The position numbers and the translations under genes were made by a program. Below the pieces are notes generated by a model. The model was not told the DNA's origin, ran no database searches, and saw nothing but the letters and a program-made list of their open reading frames with translations. Below, piece after piece: positions 6,027 through 13,900 of a DNA stretch of 21,138 nt (position 1 is its first letter; each line of letters opens with the position of its first letter). Origin of the DNA: DASZHA01 sp049644325 (GTDB taxonomy: Bacteria > Chloroflexota > Dormibacteria > DASZGP01); contig JBARRR010000117.1 in NCBI GenBank assembly GCA_049644325.1, positions 1 to 21,138 of the forward strand. Direction: 5' to 3'.

Positions 6027-7170
6027 CCGGATCCTGGTTGTCCAGGGGTCTGAGAAAGCTCGGCAGAAGCTTGGGGGCATGCTGATCGAGCTGGGCTACG
6101 AGGTCGACACCAGCGCCAGCGCCGGCTTCGCCGCCTCGTTCACCGCGGACACCCTCCCCGACCTGGTCATCCTCGACGAGAAGGTCGAGGACCGCTCTGG
6201 CGCCGACATCGTCGGCAAGCTGCGGGCCATGCCGATGGGGAAGCAGCTGCCGGTTCTCCTAACGGTCGGCGAGCGTTCACGCATGGACCAGCTGCGGATC
6301 GCTCTTGACGCCGGCGCCAACGACGCTGTCGACCGCAAAGCTCGCGACATCGAGATCGCCAACCGGGTCCGGCGCCTGCTCGGCGCCCGAGATTCGGACG
6401 GTGAGGCCCGAGGCCGAGCCGCCAACACTGTCACCGTCGTCAGCGCCCGCGGCGGCAGCGGCAAGACGGTCCTGGCCTGCAACCTGGCGGTGGCGCTCGC
6501 CCGCTACAGCGGCGAAACGGTCGCGCTGCTCGATCTCAACCTGGAGTTCGGGACCACCCACACCCTGCTCGGCCTCCAGCCTCGGGAGACGCTCAGCCAG
6601 ATCGCCCATGCCGCCGCCGAGGACACCTCTGACGAGCAGTTCGACGCGATGCTCCTCCACCACTCCAGCGGCGTTCGCCTGCTGCCCGCGGTGGCGGAGC
6701 CGGGCGACTCGGAGCGCCTCAACGACGCCACCGTTATGGCCCTGCTGAAGCGGCTGCGGCGGACCTACAACCACCTGGTCATCGACGGCCGTCCTTCATA
6801 CCGCGAGTTCATGATCGACCTCTGGGACGTCTCCGACAGCCTGGTGGTGCCCTGTCCAGCCGACGTTCCCTCCGTCGCCGTCACCAACGCCCTGCTCTCG
6901 GCCTTCGACCGCGTCGGGGTGTTTGCCGAGAAGGTGGCGGTGGTGGTCAACAACGTGATCGCGCGGCCCGGGCTCAGCGCCGGCGAGATCCAGAAATTCC
7001 TGGGCCACCCGGTGGTTTCCATCCCCCATGCCGGCGACGCGATGCAGCAGTCGGTGAACCAGGGCCGGCCATACATCCTCGACCATCCCTCCGATCCCAC
7101 CGGGCTGGCGATCCGCAACCTCGCCGACCACCTGCTCTCGCTGTATGTCGGGGGAGGCAGCCCGGCCTAG
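6016..7170 (+). CDS. TadZ/CpaE-type protein: atypical receiver domain plus ParA/MinD-like ATPase
   Basis: The 384-residue product has two parts. Residues 4-123 are a receiver-like domain: D54 in VILDEK is at the phospho-acceptor position and K108 at the conserved Lys. The acidic pair that binds Mg2+ after strand 1 is replaced (ILVVQGSE instead of ILVVDDxx), so normal phosphorylation is doubtful. Residues 136-378 are a ParA/MinD-type ATPase with a P-loop VVSARGGSGKT (141-151). The deviant-Walker signature Lys is Arg145, while the P-loop Lys150 is kept; LLDLNLEFG (171-179) and HLVIDGRPS (253-261) follow. This combination is that of TadZ/CpaE, which position Tad pilus machinery at cell poles, but no pilus genes are in the window. 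ATG 6016 overlaps the DUF4446 gene by 11 bases; upstream extension in this frame lies inside that gene and is a shadow. A polar-localisation or membrane-organising role is inference. Confidence 0.85.
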   Translation: MSNSRILVVQGSEKARQKLGGMLIELGYEVDTSASAGFAASFTADTLPDLVILDEKVEDRSGADIVGKLRAMPMGKQLPVLLTVGERSRMDQLRIALDAGANDAVDRKARDIEIANRVRRLLGARDSDGEARGRAANTVTVVSARGGSGKTVLACNLAVALARYSGETVALLDLNLEFGTTHTLLGLQPRETLSQIAHAAAEDTSDEQFDAMLLHHSSGVRLLPAVAEPGDSERLNDATVMALLKRLRRTYNHLVIDGRPSYREFMIDLWDVSDSLVVPCPADVPSVAVTNALLSAFDRVGVFAEKVAVVVNNVIARPGLSAGEIQKFLGHPVVSIPHAGDAMQQSVNQGRPYILDHPSDPTGLAIRNLADHLLSLYVGGGSPA

Positions 7171-7185
7171 GCAACACCCAGCCCG

Positions 7186-7191
7186 TAGGAT
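7186..7191 (+). promoter_or_regulatory. -10 box for leaderless start of the ArsA-like gene
   Basis: TAGGAT stands exactly 6 bases before GTG 7198, and the 27-base gap after the previous stop has no Shine-Dalgarno near the start. The spacing would put transcription start at or next to the start codon. No -35 is evident. Confidence 0.5.
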
Positions 7192-7197
7192 TCTGGT

Positions 7198-8388
7198 GTG
7201 CGAGTAATCCTCTACACGGGCAAGGGCGGCGTGGGCAAGACGTCGGTCGCCGCGGCCACCGCGCTGATGGCGGCGAAGCAGGGCCTGCGCACCCTGATCA
7301 TCTCCACCGACCCCGCCCACTCCGTCTCTGACGCCTTCGACGTCGAGGGCTCGAGCCGCCGCCGGGAGCTGCGAAAGAACCTCTGGATCCATGAGGTCGA
7401 CGCCCTCACCGAGCTGGAAGCCAACTGGAAACAGGTCCACGGCTACGTCACCAGCCTGCTCGCCTCGCAGGGGATCGACGACATCCTCGCCGAGGAGCTC
7501 TCCTCGCCCCCGGGCATGGGCGAGGTCGCGGCCCTGATGTGGATCCGCAAGTACTACATCGAGGAGAAGTACGACCTGCTGGTGGTCGACTGCGCCCCAA
7601 CCGGCGAGACCCTGCAGCTGCTCTCCTTCCCCGAGGTCGCGCGCTGGTGGCTCAAGAAGGTATTCCCGATCGAGCGACGGGTGATGAAGGTGGCCCGGCC
7701 GATGATCCAGCCGCTGATCGACATCCCCCTGCCCAAGGACGATTTCTACGCCTCGGTCAAGGACCTCCTCCTCGACCTCGATGGCACCCGCGCCATCCTA
7801 TCCGACCCCAAGACGACGTCGATGCGCCTGGTGCTCAACCTCGAGAAGATGGTGATCAAGGAGGCGCAGCGGGCCTATACCTACCTCAACCTCTACGACT
7901 ACCACACCGATGCCGTGATCGTGAACCGGGTGCTGCCGGACTCCGGCGCCGGCCGCTTCTTCGAAGGCTGGCAGAAGGCGCAGTGGCGCTATGAGGAGAT
8001 GGTGCGGCACGCCTTCGACCCGCTGCCGATCCTGGAGGCGCCGATGTTCGAGCAGGAGGTGGTGGGCGAGGAGATGCTGGCGCGCCTGGGAGAGGCGATC
8101 TTCGCCGACGCCGACCCCACCGCGCTGCTGCAGACCAGCCAGCCGCAGCGGATGGAGCGCGACGGCAAGGACTACGTCCTCTGCCTCGACCTGCCGTTTG
8201 TGGCCAAGGATGAGATCGACCTGGTGCAGCGAGAGAACGAGCTCTTCGTTAAGGTGGGGCCCTACAAGCGCGAGATCAGCCTGCCGCGGGTGCTGGCGCG
8301 CCGGCAGCGGCGCACCGCCAAGTTCGACTCCAGCGGCCGCACTCTACGCATCCATTTCGCCGAAGAGGAGAGGGTTGGCAGCCGCTGA
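7198..8388 (+). CDS. ArsA/Get3-like ATPase with C-terminal HSP20-like domain
   Basis: A single ATPase module, 396 residues. The deviant Walker A is GKGGVGKT (8-15), with both signature lysines, followed by STDPAHSVSDAF (36-47) and VVDCAPTGET (129-138). These are the P-loop, switch I and switch II of the ArsA/Get3 (TRC40) family. Residues 139-300 form the helical subdomain. From about 316 the chain changes to a beta-rich HSP20-like fold (DYVLCLDLPFVAKDEI, then LFVKVGPYKREISLP), as in bacterial ArsA_HSP20 fusions. The only cysteines are C132 and one in the C-terminal domain. The arsenite-binding triad and the Get3 CxxC zinc motif are absent, so arsenic export is unlikely; there are also no ars genes nearby. 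A role in handling hydrophobic or tail-anchored clients is the better guess, but not proven for bacteria. GTG start; a TTG-started gene overlaps its 3' end by 14 bases. Confidence 0.87.
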   Translation: MRVILYTGKGGVGKTSVAAATALMAAKQGLRTLIISTDPAHSVSDAFDVEGSSRRRELRKNLWIHEVDALTELEANWKQVHGYVTSLLASQGIDDILAEELSSPPGMGEVAALMWIRKYYIEEKYDLLVVDCAPTGETLQLLSFPEVARWWLKKVFPIERRVMKVARPMIQPLIDIPLPKDDFYASVKDLLLDLDGTRAILSDPKTTSMRLVLNLEKMVIKEAQRAYTYLNLYDYHTDAVIVNRVLPDSGAGRFFEGWQKAQWRYEEMVRHAFDPLPILEAPMFEQEVVGEEMLARLGEAIFADADPTALLQTSQPQRMERDGKDYVLCLDLPFVAKDEIDLVQRENELFVKVGPYKREISLPRVLARRQRRTAKFDSSGRTLRIHFAEEERVGSR

Positions 8389-9097
8389 CGGAGGGACCGG
8401 GGAGAAGGGCCCGCGCGGGCGCAGCCGGGGACCAAAGCAGCCAACCGCCCGGTCGCGCCCGTCGAGCATCCGGGCCGCCGCCGAGACCGCCGCCGCCGGC
8501 TCGGCCGCCTCGCAGTCAAAGCCGGCCCGCCGCAGCGCCGCGGCGCCGCTGCGCCAGAAACCGGAGAAGGGCCGTAGCCGCACGTCGGAAGCCACCCGCC
8601 AGGCTGCCGCGGAAGCCCTGACGCCGTCAAAGGCATCAAGACCCGCCAGGACTGCGAAACCCGCGAAGAAGGCCCGAGTCAAGGCGACGCCGCCTTCGTC
8701 GGCGTCGCGGCTGTCGATCGATCCGGTCGACAGCGGCATCATCGAGGTCACCCCGGCTCCGCCGCCACCGGTCGAGCCGGAGATCCCGGACCTGCCCCCG
8801 CCCGACGCGCCCGGGTCAGGGGATGCCTTCCCCGACTACGAGGTCAGGAGCGATACCTGGGACCCCTGGAGCGAAGAGGATGGCGAGCCAGGGCGCACCG
8901 ACCCCGACTTTGACGCCCAGCGGACCCTCGGGGAGTGGCTGGAAGGGGTCATCCCGGCAGACGCCCAGATGCACTTCATCAATGCCGGCCGCGAGTTCGC
9001 CCAGGGCGTCCAGGTCACCGTCGACCACCACACCGGCAAGCGCCACGGGCCGACCGGCGACCACCCGGGCGGCCCCAGCCGGATCGAGATCGAGTAA
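8375..9097 (+). CDS. Hypothetical protein with basic disordered N-terminus and short conserved-looking C-terminus
   Basis: Probable start TTG 8375, preceded closely by GAGGAGAGGG (8365-8374) and overlapping the ArsA-like gene by 14 bases; no ATG/GTG in frame fits better. The 240-residue product has three zones. Residues 1-105 are Arg/Lys/Ala/Ser/Pro-rich and low in complexity, histone-H1-like in composition. Residues 115-178 are acidic and Pro-rich (PPPPVEPEIPDLPPP, then DTWDPWSEEDGE). Residues 180-225 look structured: LGEWLEGVIPADAQMHFINA with an amphipathic helix, followed by a His/Gly-rich tail. No membrane helix and no Cys. Tight coupling to the ArsA-like gene suggests a partner or client-loading role, but function is unknown. 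The reading frame extends further upstream inside the ArsA-like gene, which I treat as shadow. Confidence 0.68.
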   Translation: MAAADGGTGEKGPRGRSRGPKQPTARSRPSSIRAAAETAAAGSAASQSKPARRSAAAPLRQKPEKGRSRTSEATRQAAAEALTPSKASRPARTAKPAKKARVKATPPSSASRLSIDPVDSGIIEVTPAPPPPVEPEIPDLPPPDAPGSGDAFPDYEVRSDTWDPWSEEDGEPGRTDPDFDAQRTLGEWLEGVIPADAQMHFINAGREFAQGVQVTVDHHTGKRHGPTGDHPGGPSRIEIE

Positions 9098-9119
9098 GGG
9101 CCTCCGCCCAGGTGACCTG

Positions 9120-9818
9120 ATGCTGTTCGGCGACCAGCACTTCCTGATTCAGCGCGTCCTCTTCTTCATCCCCGCCCTGGTCATCGGCTTCACCCTCCAC
9201 GAGTTCTCCCACGCGCTGGTGGCCAACCTCGTCGGTGATCCAACGGCCAAGAACCAGGGCCGGCTGACGCTCAACCCGGTCAAGCACATCGACCCCATCG
9301 GAATGATCATGATCCTGGTGATCGGGCTCGGCTACGCCAAGCCGGTGCCGGTCAACCACTCCAAGATGCGGGGGCGGTTCGCGCCCCTCATGGTGGCGTT
9401 GGCGGGCCCGGGCATGAACCTGATCATCGCCATCGTGGCGTCGATCGCCCTGAAGATCATCGCCGGCAACAGCGGACTCCTCGGGGGCCCCGACTTCTCC
9501 ACCTACTGCTCCCTGACCGTCGACCCCATCCAGGTCCTCAAGACCGAGCTCTTCTACATCTACACCCTGAACCTGTTCCTGATGGTGTTCAACCTGCTCC
9601 CGATTCCGCCCCTGGACGGGTTCGAGCTGGTGCGCACGATCCTGCGCCGCAGCAACCCCCGGCTGCTCTTCCAGATCGAGATGAACCTGCCCCAGATCTA
9701 CATCGTGATCCTGCTCATATTCCTCTTCCTGCCTGGGGTGCTCTTCTTCGTCGTCAATTTCGTGGCGGCCCCGGTGGCCTTCGTCCTCGGGGTGCCGCTG
9801 ATTCGCCCCTGCCCGTGA
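9120..9818 (+). CDS. Site-2-type M50 membrane metalloprotease
   Basis: The 232-residue product is a compact multi-helix membrane protein. The zinc motif HEFSH (27-31, HExxH) lies in the first hydrophobic segment, LVIGFTLHEFSHALVANL. NLLPIPPLDGFEL (148-160) contains the family's third ligand, Asp156, in an N-x-x-P-x-x-P-L-D-G context. GRLTLNPVKHIDPIG (47-61) is the usual loop between. It lacks PDZ and CBS domains, as in the short stand-alone M50 group (YwhC-like). The expected role is intramembrane cleavage of a membrane protein; the substrate is unknown, though two single-helix membrane proteins are encoded in the same run. ATG 9120 is preceded by a weak AGGTGA. The stop overlaps the selA GTG start (GTGA). 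Confidence 0.88.
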   Translation: MLFGDQHFLIQRVLFFIPALVIGFTLHEFSHALVANLVGDPTAKNQGRLTLNPVKHIDPIGMIMILVIGLGYAKPVPVNHSKMRGRFAPLMVALAGPGMNLIIAIVASIALKIIAGNSGLLGGPDFSTYCSLTVDPIQVLKTELFYIYTLNLFLMVFNLLPIPPLDGFELVRTILRRSNPRLLFQIEMNLPQIYIVILLIFLFLPGVLFFVVNFVAAPVAFVLGVPLIRPCP

Positions 9819-11179
9819 GCCCCGCTGAGGGGGCCGACCCGCGGCGAGGCCTGCCCTCGGTCGAGGCGCTGATAACGGCCGCCCACCAGAAGCTGGACGG
9901 CCACGTCCCGGTGACTCGAGACCTCCTGACCACCCTGGCGCGGGCACGCCTCGCGGAAGCTCGTGAGCGCGGCGACCGGGGGACCGCGGACAAGCTGGCG
10001 GTGGCGGTGGCCGAAGAGGCCCGGAGGCTGCTGCGTGGCACCCTCGTCCCGGTGATCAATGCCACTGGCGTGGCGCTGCAGACCAACCTGGGACGGGCGC
10101 CATTGTCGGAAGCCGCACTGGAGCGGGTTGCCGCCATCGGCCGCGGCTACTCCAGCCTCGAGTTCGACCTCGAGCGAGGACGTCGCGGCGAGCGTTCTCT
10201 GAGCCTGTCTCGAACCCTTGAGGCGCTCCTGGGCGTCCCCGCTGTGGTGGTCAACAACAACGCCGCCAGCCTGGTCCTCAGCCTCTTCGCGCTGGCCCGG
10301 GGCAAGGAGGTGATCGTGTCGCGAGGCGAGCTGATCGAGATCGGCGGCTCGTTCCGGCTCCCCGACGTGATGCGCATCAGCGGCGCCCGCCTGGTCGAGG
10401 TCGGCACCACCAATCGCACCCGGGTGGCCGACTACCGCGAGGCCATCACCCCGAAGACGGCGATGCTGCTCAAAGTCCACGCCTCCAACTACCAGGTGGT
10501 GGGCTTCACCGAGAGCGTGGGCGATGCGGAGCTGGCGGCGCTGGCCCACGAGAACGGCCTGGTGGTCATGGAGGACCTCGGCTCCGGTGCCCTGGTTGGC
10601 ACCGAGGCTGTTGGCCTGGCCCACGAGCCGACGGCGCAGGACGCCCTCGCCGCCGGGGTTGACCTGGTCGCCTTCTCGGCCGACAAGCTGATGGGCGGAC
10701 CGCAGGCCGGGGTCGTTGCGGGGCGACCCGACCTGGTCAGAAAGCTGGGCAGGAGCCCCCTTTACCGGGCCCTGCGGCCGGACAAGATGACGCTGGCGGC
10801 GCTGGAGGCGACCCTTGGCGCCTACCTCGCCGGCGCCTCCGCCGACCTGCCGCTTTGGCGCATGCTCCACCAGGACCCTGCTACGACAAAGACCCGGGCG
10901 GAGGGCTGGGCCGTGGCGGCGGGCCAGGGTGAGGTCGTGGAGCTTGAATCCCCGGTCGGCGGGGGTTCCCTTCCGGGCCAGACGCTAAAGGGTTTTGGCC
11001 TCGCCCTGGGTGGCCCCGGGGTGCGGCCGTCGGCCGACACCGTCGCGCGACGCCTGCGGCGTGGCTCGCCGCCGGTGGTGGCGCGGATCCACGACGATCG
11101 CGTCATCCTCGACCCCCGCACGGTGCTGCCCGACCAGGACATCGACGTGGCCGCCGCGCTCAAGGCCGCGCTGGGCTGA
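9815..11179 (+). CDS. selA: L-seryl-tRNA(Sec) selenium transferase
   Basis: PLP enzyme converting Ser-tRNA(Sec) to Sec-tRNA(Sec) with selenophosphate. The 454-residue product has normal length for SelA. An N-terminal helical region (to about 75) binds the tRNA. It is followed by INATGVALQTNLGRAPL (81-97), the VVVNNNAAS loop, ASNYQVVGF, VMEDLGSGAL and the PLP-lysine motif FSADKLMGGPQAG with Lys291 (E. coli SelA has FSGDKLLGGPQAG). All catalytic motifs are intact, so it should be active. The start is GTG 9815, overlapping the protease stop by 4 bases; selB follows after 3 bases. selD and the tRNA-Sec gene are not in this window. Confidence 0.95.
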   Translation: MSPAEGADPRRGLPSVEALITAAHQKLDGHVPVTRDLLTTLARARLAEARERGDRGTADKLAVAVAEEARRLLRGTLVPVINATGVALQTNLGRAPLSEAALERVAAIGRGYSSLEFDLERGRRGERSLSLSRTLEALLGVPAVVVNNNAASLVLSLFALARGKEVIVSRGELIEIGGSFRLPDVMRISGARLVEVGTTNRTRVADYREAITPKTAMLLKVHASNYQVVGFTESVGDAELAALAHENGLVVMEDLGSGALVGTEAVGLAHEPTAQDALAAGVDLVAFSADKLMGGPQAGVVAGRPDLVRKLGRSPLYRALRPDKMTLAALEATLGAYLAGASADLPLWRMLHQDPATTKTRAEGWAVAAGQGEVVELESPVGGGSLPGQTLKGFGLALGGPGVRPSADTVARRLRRGSPPVVARIHDDRVILDPRTVLPDQDIDVAAALKAALG

Positions 11180-11182
11180 CGC

Positions 11183-12922
11183 GTGCCCGTCATCGGCACC
11201 GCCGGCCACGTCGACCACGGCAAATCGGCCCTGGTCCAGGCCCTGACCGGCGTGGACCCCGATCGCTTGGCGGAGGAGAAGCGCCGGGGCATGACCATCG
11301 ACCTGGGCTTCGGCCACCTGGCGCTGCCGGGGGCCGGTGAGGTGGGGATCGTTGACGTCCCCGGGCACGCCCGGTTCCTGCCCAACATGCTGGCCGGGGT
11401 CCATGGCCTCGACGCGGTCCTGCTGGTTGTCGCCGCCGACGAGGGGGTCATGCCCCAGACCCGGGAGCACCTCGACATTGTCGGTCTGGTCGGCGTGGAC
11501 CGGGTGGTGGTGGCGCTTACCAAGGTGGATCTGGTTGGCGACGAGGAGGCCCTGGCCCGGGCGGAGGGCCAGGTGGCCGAGGAGCTGACGCGCCGCGGGT
11601 TGCGGGCGCCGATCGTCCGCGTCTCGGCGCCACAAGGAGTTGGCCTCGACAGCCTCCGGGAAGCCCTTGGCGCGGCGCTGTTGGAGCCTGCGGGGGCCCG
11701 GATCCCGGGGTGGGATCGCGAGACGATCGGCCCCCGGCTGCCAGTCGACCGTATCTTCGTGATGAAGGGCTTCGGCCCAGTGGTCACCGGGAGCCTCATC
11801 GACGGCACACTGCGGGTGGGCCAGGATGTGGAGCTGGTACCGTCCGGGCCGGGTGCGCCAAGTCCCGATGTGCTTCGGGCTCGGATCCGCGGGCTGCAGC
11901 AGCACGGGCGGCAGGTTGATGAGGCGGCGCCGAACAACCGGGTAGCGGTCAACCTCCAGGGGGTCGACCGTCAGCAGCTGGCTCGGGGCCACGTGCTCAG
12001 CCGCCCCGGCTCCCTGGGGACCACCGACCGCCTCACCATGCGCTTGACGGTGCTGGCCGGCACCGCCCAGGGCGTGCCCCACAACGCCCCCGTCACGGTC
12101 TTCAGCGGCACCTCGTCGAGCCCCGCCAAGGTCAGGGTCCTGGCGGAGAGCTCGGAGCTGGTGCCCGGCGCCGAGGGCCTGGTGGAGATACGCCTGGGGG
12201 CACCGATGGCCCTGGTGCGGGGCGACGCCCTGGTCTTGCGGCGCCCATCACCGGCGGCGACCCTGGCCGGTGGCCCCGTCGACGACCTTCATCCGCCGCG
12301 GTACTCGCGTCGTGGCGGGGTGTGGAGGGCAACCGTCGATCCGCGCCGACCGGACGACGAATCTCTCCGACGCGAGGTGCTGGGGATGGTTGGCGAGCAC
12401 CACGCCCGGCATCCGTCCCGGTCAGGCATGCCCCGGGCCGAGCTGCGGCAGCCCGCCGGCAGGGCGAGGCAAGACCTGGCTGCTGCCATCGACCGACTGG
12501 TGTCAGGCGGCGAGCTGGTGGCTGTCGGGGATGCGCTGGCAGTGCCCGGCTGGGAGCCACGGCTGAGCCCGGCCCAGGCGGCCGCCGTCGACCGTGTCCT
12601 GGCGCGCCTGGGTGAGTCGCCGCTGTCGCCACCCCGCATCAGCGACCTCGCTGCCGACGGCCTCGACGACGCCACCCGACGCTACCTCGAGCAGCAGGGC
12701 CTGGCGGTGCGGGTGGCGCCCGACCTGCTGATGCTGCCCGACGCCCTGGGCGATGCGGAGGCGCGCCTGCGCGCCCACATGCAGGCCCACGGGGCGACCA
12801 CCGTCGCCCAGGCCCGCGACCTGCTGGGGTCGTCGCGCAAGACCGTTGTGCCGCTGCTGGAGTACTTCGACGCCGCGCGCCTGACACGACGCGAGGGAGA
12901 TGTGCGCGTGCTCCGCACGTGA
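11183..12922 (+). CDS. selB: Selenocysteine-specific elongation factor SelB
   Basis: A GTPase that delivers Sec-tRNA(Sec) to UGA codons followed by a SECIS hairpin. G motifs are complete: GHVDHGKS (8-15), RGMTIDLGF (35-43), DVPGH (58-62) and TKVD (113-116). Beta-barrel domains follow to about residue 345, then C-terminal winged-helix repeats (about 390-579) that bind the mRNA hairpin. The length of 579 is slightly below the E. coli protein, within family range. The GTG start is 3 bases after selA, and the stop overlaps the azlC start by 4 bases. Its presence means UGA is sometimes read as selenocysteine in this organism. Confidence 0.95.
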   Translation: MPVIGTAGHVDHGKSALVQALTGVDPDRLAEEKRRGMTIDLGFGHLALPGAGEVGIVDVPGHARFLPNMLAGVHGLDAVLLVVAADEGVMPQTREHLDIVGLVGVDRVVVALTKVDLVGDEEALARAEGQVAEELTRRGLRAPIVRVSAPQGVGLDSLREALGAALLEPAGARIPGWDRETIGPRLPVDRIFVMKGFGPVVTGSLIDGTLRVGQDVELVPSGPGAPSPDVLRARIRGLQQHGRQVDEAAPNNRVAVNLQGVDRQQLARGHVLSRPGSLGTTDRLTMRLTVLAGTAQGVPHNAPVTVFSGTSSSPAKVRVLAESSELVPGAEGLVEIRLGAPMALVRGDALVLRRPSPAATLAGGPVDDLHPPRYSRRGGVWRATVDPRRPDDESLRREVLGMVGEHHARHPSRSGMPRAELRQPAGRARQDLAAAIDRLVSGGELVAVGDALAVPGWEPRLSPAQAAAVDRVLARLGESPLSPPRISDLAADGLDDATRRYLEQQGLAVRVAPDLLMLPDALGDAEARLRAHMQAHGATTVAQARDLLGSSRKTVVPLLEYFDAARLTRREGDVRVLRT

Positions 12923-13575
12923 ACCGCGGGCGCCGGCCGATCGTTCGCGACGCGCTCGCCATCGCGGTCGCGGACGGCATCTTCGCCGTCACCTTCGGAG
13001 CCCTGGCAGTCAGCGCCCACCTATCCTTCCTCGAGACCTGCGCCCTCTCCTTGCTGGCCTTCACCGGAGCGTCCCAGTTCGCCCTGGTGGCGGTCCTGGC
13101 GGCGGGCGGCGGCTCTCCCGCGGCGCTGGCGTCAGCGCTGCTGCTGGGAGCGCGGAACACCCTCTATGCGCTTCGCGTGCGCGGTGTCCTGCCGCGGCGC
13201 TGGTGGCCGCTGCGCGCCCACTTCGTCATCGATGAGACCACCGGAATGGCCCTGGCGCAGCGGGAGCGCAGCCTCCACCTGCCGGCCTTCACGATCACCG
13301 CCGCCTGCGTCTTCATCATGTGGAACATCGGCACCGCGATCGGTGCCCTGGTGGGTCTCACCACCGGCGACCCGCGGCGCTTTGGCCTCGACGCTGCCGG
13401 GCCCGCGGTCTTCCTGGCCCTGCTGGTGCCCATGATCAGGGGCCGGGCCGAGCTCGCCGCCGCCCTGGCGGCGGCGGTGACCACCCTGGTGACGCTGCCG
13501 ATCCTGCCGCCGGGCGTGCCTGTCCTGCTGGCCGCCGCCGTGGGGGCTGGGGTGGTGGTGATGACGCGCCGGTGA
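12919..13575 (+). CDS. azlC: AzlC-type branched-chain amino acid exporter, large subunit
   Basis: The 218-residue integral membrane protein fits the AzlC family in length and motifs: FGALAVSAHLS, CALSLLAFTGASQFALV, LLGARNTLYALRV and HFVIDETTGMAL (about 94-110). These are the FxGxxQF-like and (N)xRxxLY signatures. With AzlD it exports branched-chain amino acids and analogues such as azaleucine (known for Bacillus AzlCD). GTG 12919 overlaps the selB stop (GTGA), and azlD overlaps its own stop. Nothing links it functionally to selenium apart from position. Confidence 0.9.
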   Translation: MNRGRRPIVRDALAIAVADGIFAVTFGALAVSAHLSFLETCALSLLAFTGASQFALVAVLAAGGGSPAALASALLLGARNTLYALRVRGVLPRRWWPLRAHFVIDETTGMALAQRERSLHLPAFTITAACVFIMWNIGTAIGALVGLTTGDPRRFGLDAAGPAVFLALLVPMIRGRAELAAALAAAVTTLVTLPILPPGVPVLLAAAVGAGVVVMTRR

Positions 13576-13880
13576 CCTGGGTCGTTGTCGGGGTCACCTG
13601 CGCCGGGTGCTATGCGCTCAAGGCCCTTGGCTTCCTGGTCCCCGAGCGCGTCATGGACCAGCCTGTCGTCGCCAGCGCGGTGCGGCTGCTCCCGGTGGCG
13701 CTGCTCTCGTCGCTGATCGTCAGCCAGTCCGTCGGCGGCGCAGCTGGCATCAGGCTTGACGCTCGGCTGCTGGGTCTCGCCGTCGCCGCGTTGCTGCTGG
13801 CGCTCCGGCTGCCGCTGGCGCTGACCCTGGTCGCTGCCGTGGCGGCCACCGGTCTGCTTCGGCTGGCATTTGGTATCTAA
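13572..13880 (+). CDS. azlD: AzlD-type branched-chain amino acid exporter, small subunit
   Basis: The 102-residue hydrophobic protein has three to four membrane helices, the normal size for AzlD. Typical features are CAGCYALKALGFLVPERVM near the N-terminus and a VRLLPVALLSSLIV helix. GTG 13572 overlaps the azlC stop by 4 bases. It is the last gene of this run; transcription of the next gene restarts at a separate promoter. No terminator hairpin is visible in the 33-base gap after it. Confidence 0.88.
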   Translation: MTWVVVGVTCAGCYALKALGFLVPERVMDQPVVASAVRLLPVALLSSLIVSQSVGGAAGIRLDARLLGLAVAALLLALRLPLALTLVAAVAATGLLRLAFGI

Positions 13881-13900
13881 CCGCGCTCCAGTCGCCTAAC

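Noticed and set aside
9815..12922. tRNA-Sec gene next to selAB
   Set aside because: Gaps around selA and selB are 3 bases or overlaps, leaving no room; no cloverleaf was spotted in other gaps.
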